This document shows positions 20,255 to 30,506 of a stretch of DNA of 64,000 nucleotides, piece after piece (the stretch's first letter is position 1; each line of letters opens with the position of its first letter). The DNA comes from Paracamarosporium sp. OC-R06-R3 (lineage: Eukaryota; Ascomycota; Dothideomycetes; Pleosporales; Didymosphaeriaceae). Both the position numbers and the translations under genes were made by a program. The notes under the pieces are model-generated. The model did no database searches, was not told where the DNA came from, and saw nothing but the letters and a program-made list of their open reading frames with translations. The stretch spans positions 1 through 64,000 of the forward strand of contig JACVRA010000089.1 in NCBI GenBank assembly GCA_019828545.1. The letters run 5' to 3'.

Positions 20255-23200
20255 ATGAGATTACCATCGCCTTTGCTAGGCGATGTTTACCATCGGCATT
20301 CAACGAATCCCAATTCTTTTGTGTATGCAATATTCTCAATATCTAGAGTTACCACTAAACTCCACACAGGCTCGTTTACGTTCCAAGCAACGATGATCCG
20401 AAGTCGAAGAAACCAGCGCACTGGGACACGATCATCCCACAACTATCACGACACATCCATAGAGTCCTTGAATACAACCGCGAAGCCTTGCATAAAGATC
20501 TTGCTGTCGTACTTGACATTGGAAAGTCTCTTTTGGAAGAGTTATTCTCGACTCATTTGAGTGATGAGACGGTAAAGCGTTAGCCTTATGGACTGGATGT
20601 TGCTGAGGTCTAGCCAGACATTATACGTGCCACATGTTATATTCATCTGTGAAGGAATCGGTGGACTCATCGTTAAAGAGGTTGGTAACACTATTGTGAG
20701 CTGTGTGCTTCATTGACTTCATGCAGGCTATTGCCTCTGCCCCAGAGGAATTACATAACTGGCAAGAAAGACTGAATCGGATCAAACGGATTGTCTTTAT
20801 CGCAACACCACATCCTGTAGAGCGACCAGGAATCAATAGCTTTATCGAATCCAGTTCGCCCTGGAACTCATGGCTCAAGCATAACGGAATCGCAGAACAG
20901 AGTACGCTAGCGTCCCAATTACAGCTTAGTGGATATTGTTTCGTCCAAACAATTGCCAAAGGGATGGCAGATTTGCGGATCCTTTCAGGATACGAGACTT
21001 CTGCTCCCAAAAAGAAAGTATTCACACGTTTAAAACAAAGAAACCGCCCGGAGGTAATGGTGCGTGTTCCTGACCTTCTAGTCATTTAGATCATGCCTGG
21101 ACTGTAGGCTGCGCTGTTGTTAACATCAAACAGCTTGTCAAAGGATCTCTGGCACAAATAGGACTACCGTGCGAACAGCTGGTCCCAGTTGAGCATGAAG
21201 TCACTCAGACGTTTAATTCTTCCCACAATTCTTCATTCCGAAGACAGATAGAGAGTTTTGTGAAAGATTATACAAATAGCACAGGGTCATCTATAGTAAG
21301 TAATCTCTGTTACATGATCTATTGCTGGTTTTTGGTCTGACATAAGGCCAGCAGGTCCCCGTACGGCCCATCATTATGACGCCTACCTCTACTGAGACGG
21401 GTTCCTCGTTGGACCCTGTACGCTTACCCACTCCAAGTTCGAGTTCAAGTAGGTCTATATGGCAATAGTTGATGATAGATCTAATGCGTATCAAGATTCT
21501 TCTGGTGGACCTGCAGTCATACCTCGCCAAGTACATCTACCGTTTCAGCATCCCAAATTCATGGAATTTGCTGAACCACAATATCATCAAAGTCGTCCAA
21601 AACTGATTACGATAATTGAAAAAGCTATCGTAGCCTCTGTCGCGCAATCTACTGAGAATCTCCTTGCCATTTTTGTCACCGGTCTTGGAGGGGTTGGGAA
21701 GACCGAACTTATCAAAGAGTTCGTTCGAAGAAATCGAACGCAATTTGATGCTATCATCTTTTTAGTGGCTGATGGGCGAGAAAGACTCCGCCAGCAATTT
21801 GCTGATGTAGCTGCTCGGATTGGCCTAATATCTCGAGGTCCGGATCAGAGTGTTGATGATGCAAAGGTGAAATTAAAAGAGTGGTTTGCAAACCCAACTA
21901 GGAACTTAGGTCACTGGGCTACCAAGCCTGAAAGATCTGCTAACAACGCAAAAGACGTAGTAAGATGGTTGCTCATACTTGACAATGTGGATGACATGGA
22001 CAATCTGAAGGAAGTTTGGCCTAGGGATGGATTTGGCTCAATCATCGTCACTAGTCGGGACCCTAATATTGGTTCACACTATGGAGAAAGCGTTCAAAGA
22101 ATTGCTATTGACGGCATGGATAAGGATGAAGCTATCTCACTGTTGAAGAAAGTGACCCAACTTCAGGCAAAGTCCTCGGAAGATGAACTCGCCTTGGCAA
22201 CCATTGTAGAACGCTTGGGTGGGTTGCCATTAGCCATCGAACAAATCGGGTCTATTATTGTTCACCGAAGTTTGTCCTTTCAAGGCTTCGTGAGCGTCTA
22301 TGCAAATGACGCAGACTATCATAGCCTTTACAATGAGCGACGCAACACAAAAGGATATGACCACAGTATTGGGTCAGTCTGGGCGTTCGAAACACTCGAA
22401 AGAGAAGACAAGCCGGCCGCTAGGTTACTCAACGCTCTATCCCTATTGGACTCAAATTGTATTCAAGAGAAATTGCTTGTTGAGAGTATGAGAGACGTCC
22501 ATACGGCTGATTACCCCAACAATTTTCAAGAGTACCTCAAGATATTATCACGCCTGAACGAATGTTCATTGGTTAGGCGAGACCGTGATAGCGGATCAAT
22601 AACCTTACATCGCCTTGTACAAGATGTTTCTCGAGCTAGAACATCCAATAATATGAATGAATTCATGGAAATTTTCATGCTCATAACTACGGCGGTCCGA
22701 AGGTGCTGGGCTGGCAGAAGTGACAAGCTGAACGAGCATGGCCTTGTTCAAAGATGGAAACGATGTCGAGATATGTATCCGCACATTGTCAAGATGCAAC
22801 TAGTAACAAACGAGATGCTCTCGTTGAACAAGAGGTGGGTCGTGTCGCCAGAGTACGTGGATTTACTTTATGAAGCAGCCTGGTAAGATATTAAATCGCT
22901 TTAGTGACACTTGATCACTAACACTTCCATAGGTATCAATGTGAAAAGGGAGAGGTTGCTGAAGCACAGCCTCTTGTTGGCTTAGGGTTGGCTCTTTGCG
23001 ACATGTACGTGGAGCAGACCGGACTTGACGAGATTCCCGACCTTCTTGACAGGTCCAGAAGTGGATTATGGGCATGCAGACTAGTCATGAATCAGATGTT
23101 GGGGAATTATAAACTGGTTTGGCATTACAGCAAACTACGTTTCGCAGCGTCAGAGGCGTTGTACAAGAAAACAGGTAAAAGAATTGGCTTCGATACAGCG

Positions 23201-23941
23201 ACGCATAACACACTTGGGATATCCTACGCTATGAACCACCTCTTCGAAGAAGCGATAGATGTTTTGAAAAAGTCCGTTGAGCTACGCATGGAGATGTCTG
23301 GATTCAAGAAAGATTGGCTGTTCTCTCCCTTTTATCACCTAGGGATTACATATCACTGCATGGGTCAATTCGAAATGTCTGCGCAGATCCTACAAGAAGC
23401 TATCGCCGATCGTATAGCGGCTCTAGGACCCAACGATCGTATATCAGCAAGGAGTGGTGCTTTGTTCTACGTTCTTGGAAACGTGCGACAGTCGCAAGGG
23501 CTTTTCGATGAGGCATTCGCTTTGCATCAGCGTGCGCATATACAATGCAAGCAAACTGCTGGTGAGTGTGCACTTGCAACGCTACGGGTTGCACAGAAAC
23601 TTGCAGAGCATTACGAACGATATGGATCCGAGTCGGAAGCCTGGTATGTTCAAACTCAATTCCAAAAGGCATTGTTCTAATGGTGATATAGCCAAATACT
23701 CCAAAACATTCTCGAGGTCTGCGACGGTAGGGTGGACCGAAAGCTAGAGATACTTCAGGCTACCTTCGTCCTGTCGCGAATTTATCAAAGTCAAGGAAAC
23801 CTACCGGAGTATCGCATATTGCGGGAACAAGCTGTAGACTTGTTCAATGATCTGAAAGTCAGCGAGAAAAGGTCTTGTGACTCTCTGACTTGGAGCGACA
23901 TCCGTAGTGCCTTGCATTATGACTTCCTCTACGTTGGTTAA
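20255..23941 (+). CDS. Fungal NLR: hydrolase-like N-terminus, NB-ARC, TPR-like repeats
   Basis: About nine exons: 20255-20322, 20370-20571, 20618-20680, 20727-~21027 or 21053, ~21090-21295, ~21355-21448, 21517-22882, 22933-23643 and 23692-23941, giving about 1090 residues. All joins keep phase except exon 4 to 5, which needs an atypical donor (GTTTAA near 21028) or another model. The N-terminus resembles the SesB-type alpha/beta hydrolase of fungal NLRs: SFVLVYVPSND, then IFICEGIGGLIVKEA, then KRIVFIATPHP. The nucleophile elbow, normally G-H-S-x-G-G, reads C-E-G-I-G-G. NB-ARC follows, with P-loop VTGLGGVGKTEL, Walker B WLLILDNVDD and GLPLAIEQIG. The C-terminal 320 residues are helical repeats of TPR type (NTLGISYAMNHLFEEAIDVL, FYVLGNVRQSQGLFDEA). 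Such proteins act as sensors in incompatibility and innate immunity. Confidence 0.85.
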
Positions 23942-24004
23942 TATCATTGGGGTAATAATAGTATTATCTGTTATATAGCGGAAACCCAATCTCTACTAAT
24001 AGTC

Positions 24005-24232
24005 GTGATGACGCATTACCAAATCCAGCGGCTGCGGATCGCATTGCACGCTGTAGTAGCCCTTGGAGGGGTGGCGTTCCTTCTAGATACGATTATTGGA
24101 AGTAGAGCATTAAGAGTTACCATTTGGAAATCTAGCACGCTTGCAATGATTTCACTGGTTGTTGGTGATGCGATTAGAGACACGTTAATGGGTGTGGATA
24201 TGTTTGAAGACATAGAAGCAAAAGCTTCGTAG
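24005..24232 (+). CDS. Possible small ORF, 75 aa
   Basis: An ATG-started frame 64 bp after the NLR stop codon. The middle is hydrophobic (HAVVALGGVAFLLDTIIG and LAMISLVVG) and the end is acidic. It has no recognised family and no intron. It could be a small membrane protein, a remnant of a longer gene, or chance. Low confidence. Confidence 0.25.
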   Translation: MMTHYQIQRLRIALHAVVALGGVAFLLDTIIGSRALRVTIWKSSTLAMISLVVGDAIRDTLMGVDMFEDIEAKAS

Positions 24233-24440
24233 AACTTTGTACGGTTGTTCGATAATACATCTGAGCCCGAGTCTAAGAAGCTAGACATTCGAATTGCAAA
24301 AGTCATCGTTTGCCAGCAAGATCACAGAGGTCGGAAGATGGGATTTTATCCGAGGAGACCGAGAGTTTGGGAGCTTCTCATTGAAATAGAAATGTGACAG
24401 AAGCGCTATATGGATGAAAAAACAACGACCAATTTTTAGA

Positions 24441-24468
24441 GTGTCTGGGTTTTTTAACACCCAGACAC
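24441..24468. other. Perfect hairpin downstream of the NLR gene
   Basis: GTGTCTGGGT and ACCCAGACAC form a perfect 10-bp stem around an 8-base T/A-rich loop. Its role is unknown. Hairpin terminators of bacterial type are not used by fungal RNA polymerase II. Confidence 0.5.
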
Positions 24469-25264
24469 GCGAATATCAAAAGAGCTCGGACTCAGCACCA
24501 CTGAATTGATGCAAATACTTGAACTACCTCTACCTTTACTCTAACATACCATTAGCAAGGCGTCCAGGGCGGCTAAGTTGCCGTGCTGATGAGTTGTGCC
24601 GCAGTGTGTCCAACGATCTCGATAGTTGGCATGGATAGGGTGGATTGCAGTTAGCTGAACGGTGTGACGGAATGCAGATAGTCTCCACATCACATCCACA
24701 GCTCTGCATCAGGTTAGGACCAGCAAGATCCTCCATTTGTATCACATTGAAGCTACCATTACCTGTTCTGCAGCCTGCATTACCGATTTTGATGGAGCTT
24801 GTTCATTGCACTGATGTCCCAATCGATCTAATAGGGGCAGCTTAGCCTAGCTTTGGCACAGCAGTCGCTTAGGCATGTGCCGCAATCTGGGAACATGGTG
24901 TCGAAATAACTTGTTTTCCCTTCTTTTCATGAGTACCTGTGCCGCATTTGAGCTTGGCTAATTTTACCTGCATGCCAATAAATTGTGTTGATGCTAGTGA
25001 TACACGTAAGACTTCCTCCGGTTGCGGCGGCAAACGGTGAAGACTCTCTCATCGTCTAGCACCTGGAACATGCATGTAGCATACTTTCTCAGAACGTGTA
25101 GTACTCGGGCAGCTGAGCGCAACTCTCCTATCCAAGAATTACTTGCTAAGTGCAAGCTAATTGCAGCTCGTATGTATCAATCTTTTTCCCTTACTCTCAT
25201 ATGCGGGCCATAACCAATGTTCAGGCCTCATAGAAGATCACATATCAGTACCAATAAATACAGT

Positions 25265-25390
25265 GACGAAAGCAGAAGTCGGCATCACTTCGTCCTGCAC
25301 AAGGCCATTAAGTGTCATCAACGAACGGGCTCCTATCCTTTTGGTGATTTCTGGCTCAGTTGTTCCAATTTCAAGAACTCGACATCATGT
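25265..25390. repeat. Diverged repeat fragment, partner of 16240-16370
   Basis: Blocks CACTTCGTCCTGCAC, AAGGCCATTAAGTG, CGAACGGGCTCCTAT and CTGGCTCA follow the same order as at 16240-16370. Identity is low and boundaries are vague. Confidence 0.4.
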
Positions 25391-25547
25391 GTTAAAGGAA
25401 TATACTGGATTCCACGTGCGTTCGTAAAATGCTCGAGCATAATGAAGGCAAGAGATGTCTTATGCTAGCCTCTGAAATATATCTAACTCAAGCCCTATCT
25501 CCGTGCATCCTCTCATGATGACTTATGGATTCAGTTCCAACTGCATA

Positions 25548-26620
25548 TCATTTTGCTGGAGGGGCTGGAAAGTTGTTGGTTTGTTGAGATGAATCATTGA
25601 AGTGACTCCCCTGTACAGTGTTCGTGCCACTGTTATGGTTTATAATGTTTCTCCCAGACTTCTGCTCATCCGTTAATTTCGATTGAGCGTCACTGCTGTT
25701 GCGACCATGGCTAGAATCAGAAGTCTTGTGGTCATTCGTGCTTCGCGGATCGTTGTTTGATTGGGAGGAGGAAAGCTGGTGTCCTTGGTTCTAATAGAGA
25801 TTAGAGGTGCAATTTCTTAAGTTTTGGGTTTCTAACATCTCTGGCATTTTGAGTCCTCCTTCCCCCCATGTTCCAAGAACTACCTCCGCCGGTTCCACCT
25901 TGAAGTGTAACGGTGCCTGTAGAGCTCATCTTGTTGGTGAAGCTTCGAAGAACAAGTCGTCTTGCTTTGGAAGGAGTGGGAGAAAGGAACACGTCAGTTG
26001 ACCTTAAGTCCCGGACATAACTTACCGGAAAGGTATCCACTTTTTGTACAGCGGATACGGAAGTTCCCACCAGCCTGGCCTCTTCTGATGCACGCGAGTA
26101 TGTGGCACAACGCGCACGGCCCACCATGCCAAGAACCCTATCTTGAATGCCAACAGCGTCAAGACTCAATACCAAGCTTTCTTCTGCATGCAGAGCTTCT
26201 GTATAAACATACAGCCTTATGCGATCAAGACAAAGTCAGACCCATCAAAGAACCTCCCGGAATGGAGTTTCTATCGTGTCCGATGTGATAGAGGTTGTGA
26301 GCTCGGGCTATATCTGCCACTACATAGGAGCGCTAGAGGGCCCTCCAATAGGCATTGGTAGTCGGTGTCTCGGGTCTTGTCGTAGGCTCAACACATCGTT
26401 CAGTGGTGAGAGTGCTTTGCGCTTGTCTCAATACGCTTTTAGAGATGATGCACAACTCTGAAAGCAGCTTAATACTCCCTATGCCAAGGCTTCGATAAAC
26501 CAGACCTACCCCGCCCTCATGCATGTGACACAGCTCGTCAACAGCAGAGAGACACTTTGGGACTGCTCCATCCAATATGATCACACTCTTCGACATGGTA
26601 CTTGCCCTCTTCGTGAGCAT
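25548..26620 (-). CDS. Candidate small effector with C-terminal amyloid-like motif
   Basis: The last exon is well supported: 25790-25548, following a TATTAG acceptor, encodes 80 residues rich in Asn, Ser, Gln and Asp. It ends in a 25-residue motif (25640-25566; GTNTVQGSHFND, then QQTNNFP) matching the C-terminus of the HET protein at 28204. Upstream exons are tentative. A frame at 26175-25801 has helical, coding-like sequence (EALHAEESLVLSLDAVG) and then a Gly-rich stretch (LQGGTGGGSSWNMGGRR), which joins the last exon in phase if the donor is GTTAGA near 25838. A frame at 26620-26333 (VPKCLSAVDELCHMHEGG) could be the start. Short helical domain, Gly-rich linker and C-terminal motif would suit a HeLo/HELL- or Fungal_N-type protein, but I cannot assign a family. 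Confidence 0.5.
25566..25640 (-). other. Amyloid-like motif, small-protein copy
   Basis: Encodes 25 residues starting N-H-N-S-G and ending N-N-F-P, six residues before the stop. Thirteen positions are identical by eye with residues 314-338 of the HET protein, without gaps. The conserved positions are N, N, G, N, V, G-S, F, D, Q, N, F-P. Confidence 0.7.
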
Positions 26621-28203
26621 GGCTCATAACAAACGTGTTTCATATTAAGTAGTCTTCTATTGTTCCCAATTGATCTCAGGCGACGATGACAATCAAGGAA
26701 GAAAGCTGCCTTCGTATAACTTCGTCATTGAAGTACCTGCTTGGCTGTTGTCTGCGTTACCTAATCAAACCACTGATCGTACTAGTTTATCCTCTTTGAG
26801 GATCTTTGCAATCGCGGGCTCTTTACCGGTATGAACACTATATCTCGAGCCTGTGTGTTCCTAGATCTGTTATCCCCAACCATTACGACTTCCTACTTCC
26901 CATCTAGCATACCAGATAAAGACGTTTGATTTGGTTCTATGACGATCATAGTCATTTTCACCTGCTTGGACTACGTATATTAGATGCCTACAAGGCCGCC
27001 CAAGCCTTCGCCTACGATTCAACCTAAGAAAAGAAATTCGGTTTCCTATGCAAGCCTCGTATGGAAGGCCTAAAAGAGGGAGACTCAACGATGGGCTTTT
27101 ATCGTTAGTTCCAGCGGCAAGGCTACGCAACTAATCCGCAAGCGGTTACTACCAAACACAACACCGCCCACTTGTGAATCGTCTCCCACGGTGATCAAGA
27201 GGCATCCAACTATTGTGTGACAGATCAAACTAGTATAGGTAATCAGTTCCCAACACATCATCCAGTGACGTTAGTGGTTTCGCAAAACGGATATCAAAAC
27301 CATGAAGTCCATGTTTTGACTTCGTGAAAGAGAGGTGATACGACACGGTGTGACCGAAAAATGGCCTAATGTTGGAAGGTAAGGGCCGGCGGGAGCCTAG
27401 CGGTGACGACTCCGAGTCGAGAGCGCCTAGTGGAGACGTAGACCGGCCATGTTCGACGGGTCTCTCTGCTTGCAAACCCAACAGACCATAACGTTGATTC
27501 GACACAGCTATGAAACATACACGGTGAGGTAGGCAGGGGTGTGTAGGCACACAATATGTCAGTCAGCAAGCCTCATGACTATGTAGATTTTTAAAGATGG
27601 ATATGTATATCTTCACCGACAGTTCGGTCCTTGCGTTGTGGCTGTTGACTCTTGACGAAGGACCTCGTTTTTACTTACTATTCAGCCTGGGTGGCCTTAG
27701 CGCTGTGCCCGAATGGTCAATCGAGCTCCTTCGTATTCGTATCGATCTTTAGATACTGGTCCTCCAATGAACTTACTGTTGACCCGGGGGGGATCATACG
27801 GGTATCGAACGAATCATCGAGGGCGACAAACAAGGTGACCCTTGCAAGACTGGCTTAAGTAATGCAACTCCTGGGCACAAAGAGCACAATTTTTACCGCC
27901 CATTTCTTTTCCTACCAAACGCGAAACTTTGATTGGCTGAATGGAGGGGTTTCTGGCACGTGACCGGCGTACTACAGCCTTGCTGCATTCCGGTGGCCGC
28001 TCAGTCAATGAGTGGCTGTAGGAACTAGGCTGATCAAGGCTGAGTCCTGCGGCTGTTACCATCCTGGATATAACCTTTCCTCGCTGCTCTTACGTCCTCA
28101 AAGCCTTGTCTATGCGATTCATCCTTTCAAGCTCTTATCGTCCAATCGCGCACGCCCCTCTCTAATTGGATCATCTTATCTCCGGAGCCTGTTGGCTATT
28201 CCC
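26621..28203. other. Intergenic between the small protein and the HET protein
   Basis: No gene supported in 1.6 kb. Minus frames at 26870-27130 and 27230-27550 are open by chance or are remnants; they have no family features. Because the flanking genes point away from each other, both 5' regions lie here. Confidence 0.4.
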
Positions 28204-29250
28204 ATGCGTTTACTACAGTATCAAGGGGATGATGTATTCAGCCTTGTGGAATACCCGAACAACCAAACTCCCCCATACGCAATTCTTTCGCACACTTGGG
28301 CTGAAGAAGATTGCAACGAAGTCACTTTTCAAGACATCGTGACGGGGACGGGCAAGACCAAACCAGGATACCAGAAACTTATCTTCTGCGTAACCCAAGC
28401 AGCAAAAGACGACTTACGACACATCTGGGTGGACACGTGCTGTATCGACAAGTCAAACCATGCGGAGGTTTCAGAAGCTATTAACTGCATGTTTCGCTGG
28501 TACCAGAATGCAGCGAAATGCTACGTATATCTGTCTGATGTTTCTTTCGGCGAGTCCATGGGGCAGGAGAGATTGTCTGGGGAACTAAGTCCGGTGTTCA
28601 GAGACAGCAAGTGGTTCAAACGTGGCTGGACACTGCAAGAGCTTATCGCTCCTGAATCAGTCAGCTTCTTTTCTGTCGAAGGCAAGCATCTTGGCAATAA
28701 GCAATCACTAGAACATATGCTCGTCGAGATAACTGGCATACCTCTGAAAGTTCTACAAGGAAGTCCACTATCTCAGTACACAGTCAAAGAAAGAGTCTCG
28801 TGGGTACGAAAAAGGAAAACAAGAATAGACGAAGACATAATATACTGTCTGCTTGGTTTGCTAGATGTACAAATGCCGCTCATATACGGCGAAGGACGAC
28901 AAAAAGCACAGCTTCGTTTGGGGAAGGAGATACAGGAAAGCAATCTACTCAATCCATGGAAGTACGGCAAACCATGTCTATCAAGCCTCTCCACAGACAC
29001 ACCTCGGTATACGATGGTACCTAAGGACGGTAGTCAAGACCGCGCCACCAAGTCTGACAGCGGAGTTGGCGCGGAGGAATCCGAGTCAGATAAGTCAAGC
29101 AAGCCAAAGAAGAAGACGAAGAGGGACAGTGACGTTTTGAATAATTTCAATTATGGGCACAATGCTGTCATGGGAAGTATCTTCAGAGACCATGCGTCAC
29201 AAAACAACACATTTCCATCTCAGTCTCCGTCATCATCGGTGGGCTTGTGA
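28204..29250 (+). CDS. HET-domain protein with C-terminal amyloid-like motif
   Basis: A single exon of 348 residues from the ATG at 28204, whose product begins MRLLQYQ as HET proteins of the HET-E/NWD class often do. The frame is open further upstream, but that part does not look conserved. HET motifs are PYAILSHTWAEEDCNEVTF (residues 24-42), IWVDTCCIDKSNHAEVSEAI (74-93), an internal CYVYLSDV, and GWTLQELIAPESVSFFS. A charged, Lys/Ser-rich linker (KSSKPKKKTKRDSD) leads to the C-terminal motif at 314-338 (GHNAVMGSIFRD). The HET domain is the executor in several incompatibility systems. A motif placed after a flexible linker at the extreme C-terminus suggests activation by an amyloid template. 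That is inference. Confidence 0.9.
   Translation: MRLLQYQGDDVFSLVEYPNNQTPPYAILSHTWAEEDCNEVTFQDIVTGTGKTKPGYQKLIFCVTQAAKDDLRHIWVDTCCIDKSNHAEVSEAINCMFRWYQNAAKCYVYLSDVSFGESMGQERLSGELSPVFRDSKWFKRGWTLQELIAPESVSFFSVEGKHLGNKQSLEHMLVEITGIPLKVLQGSPLSQYTVKERVSWVRKRKTRIDEDIIYCLLGLLDVQMPLIYGEGRQKAQLRLGKEIQESNLLNPWKYGKPCLSSLSTDTPRYTMVPKDGSQDRATKSDSGVGAEESESDKSSKPKKKTKRDSDVLNNFNYGHNAVMGSIFRDHASQNNTFPSQSPSSSVGL
29143..29217 (+). other. Amyloid-like motif, HET-protein copy
   Basis: Encodes residues 314-338 of the HET protein. It aligns without gaps to the small protein's motif at 25566-25640. The DNA of the two copies is diverged, so the match is at protein level. Confidence 0.7.
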
Positions 29251-30506
29251 TATGCTCGAATGAAGGGATTTCATCTCATTACTGTTTATCTTTCGGTTTG
29301 TATTATGATTATGAGTTCATACTTCCAATACGTTCCATAGCAGCAATTTTTTCGGTTTTTGTTGACTTCATGTTAGAGGTTGGACTTCAACGGCTACGAC
29401 ATCGTTATGACTCGCAACTCATGTGTGTCAGCACTCAGCGTATTTTTTACTTACCTAGACTATTAATTATCTATCGAGGAAATTACATTTCGCTGAGTAT
29501 AACAAAACATGTTTATCTCGTTGCTATGTCTTTTTGACGTGACCACGTAATCTGAAATTGCTACTGTACTGCAGCAAAAGTTCTCATCAGTGAGATCGTA
29601 GCTTACACGAGGAATGGTTCCCAGTACAAACTGTCCATATTTAGGCGGATATAGCCAATAACATCCAAGCTTCTAGCGTCTTGTGATCTTATCATCAAGG
29701 GTCAAGAAGGCTATTAAATCTAAAAGAATCCTATAGCACACGAAGGTACCTACCAGCCTACTCAAAAACGAAGAACAGGCAGATCATCCAAGAACAGCAA
29801 CGACTCCAGCAGCCTACAGTAGCAACCATACCCATCCACATCATACAATCATACATTCACTCCACGACGAATCCCACCCACCAATTCCATTTGCAAGACT
29901 CCTCTCCCCCGCTCACAAGTGAACGTCTCGCTAAAATGAAACACAAAAGTACCATCCAAATGTACTACCCCCGAGTACCTAGAACTCTAAACCTACGCCA
30001 AGGACACCGGTCCAATCCCCCCACAACCACGCTCGACTCCCCACAACTAAGCCCACAGTCCCAGCCGCACGTGTAAACACAGAGCAAACCCCCTCTCCTT
30101 GCAAGCAAGCAAGCCAGCATTAACCTAAACACAACGAACACGTATATACGCACGCATGTATTCCCTCAAAGCTCACGGGGGATGGTTGCGCAGAATACAC
30201 AATACACAACACACATGCTCATGCATTCTCTACGCTAACATACATAGAGTAAGTGCTGCGATGTACATGCATAGATGCATACTCCACTCCGCACAGCCAC
30301 GCCGAAAATACGCCTGAAAAATCGTTCAAATACAAAGGTGATAGCAAAGCAAAGCAAAGCAAAGCCTGGTATATACCTCGTCGGTCCGACGGTCCGTCGC
30401 TGAAAAACACCTTAACACCTTACGCGCTGATCAATCCACGGCATATATATAGAGTAGGAGCAAGAGGAGGAGTAAGTAGAAGGGTAAGAAGAAGAGAACA
30501 CCTCTC
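29251..30506. other. Convergent intergenic region
   Basis: No gene; the 3' ends of the HET gene and the transcription factor gene face each other here. It contains a short (AAAGC)n run near 30345-30366 and C/A-rich low-complexity sequence. Confidence 0.6.

Larger units (their letters stand above)
23942..25547. other. Intergenic, 1.6 kb
   Basis: No firmly supported gene. It holds a possible small ORF (24005-24232), a perfect hairpin (24441-24468) and a diverged repeat fragment (25265-25390). The right part should be the 3' end of the small minus-strand gene. Confidence 0.4.

Noticed and set aside
21054..21089. A 36-bp GT-AG intron in the NLR gene
   Set aside because: Too short for a fungal intron, and splicing it leads straight into a stop codon; a longer intron with a GTTTAA donor keeps phase better.
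26870..27130. 86-codon minus frame between the small protein and the HET gene
   Set aside because: Arg-rich, with no start context, splice sites or recognised family; possibly a transposon remnant but not supportable.
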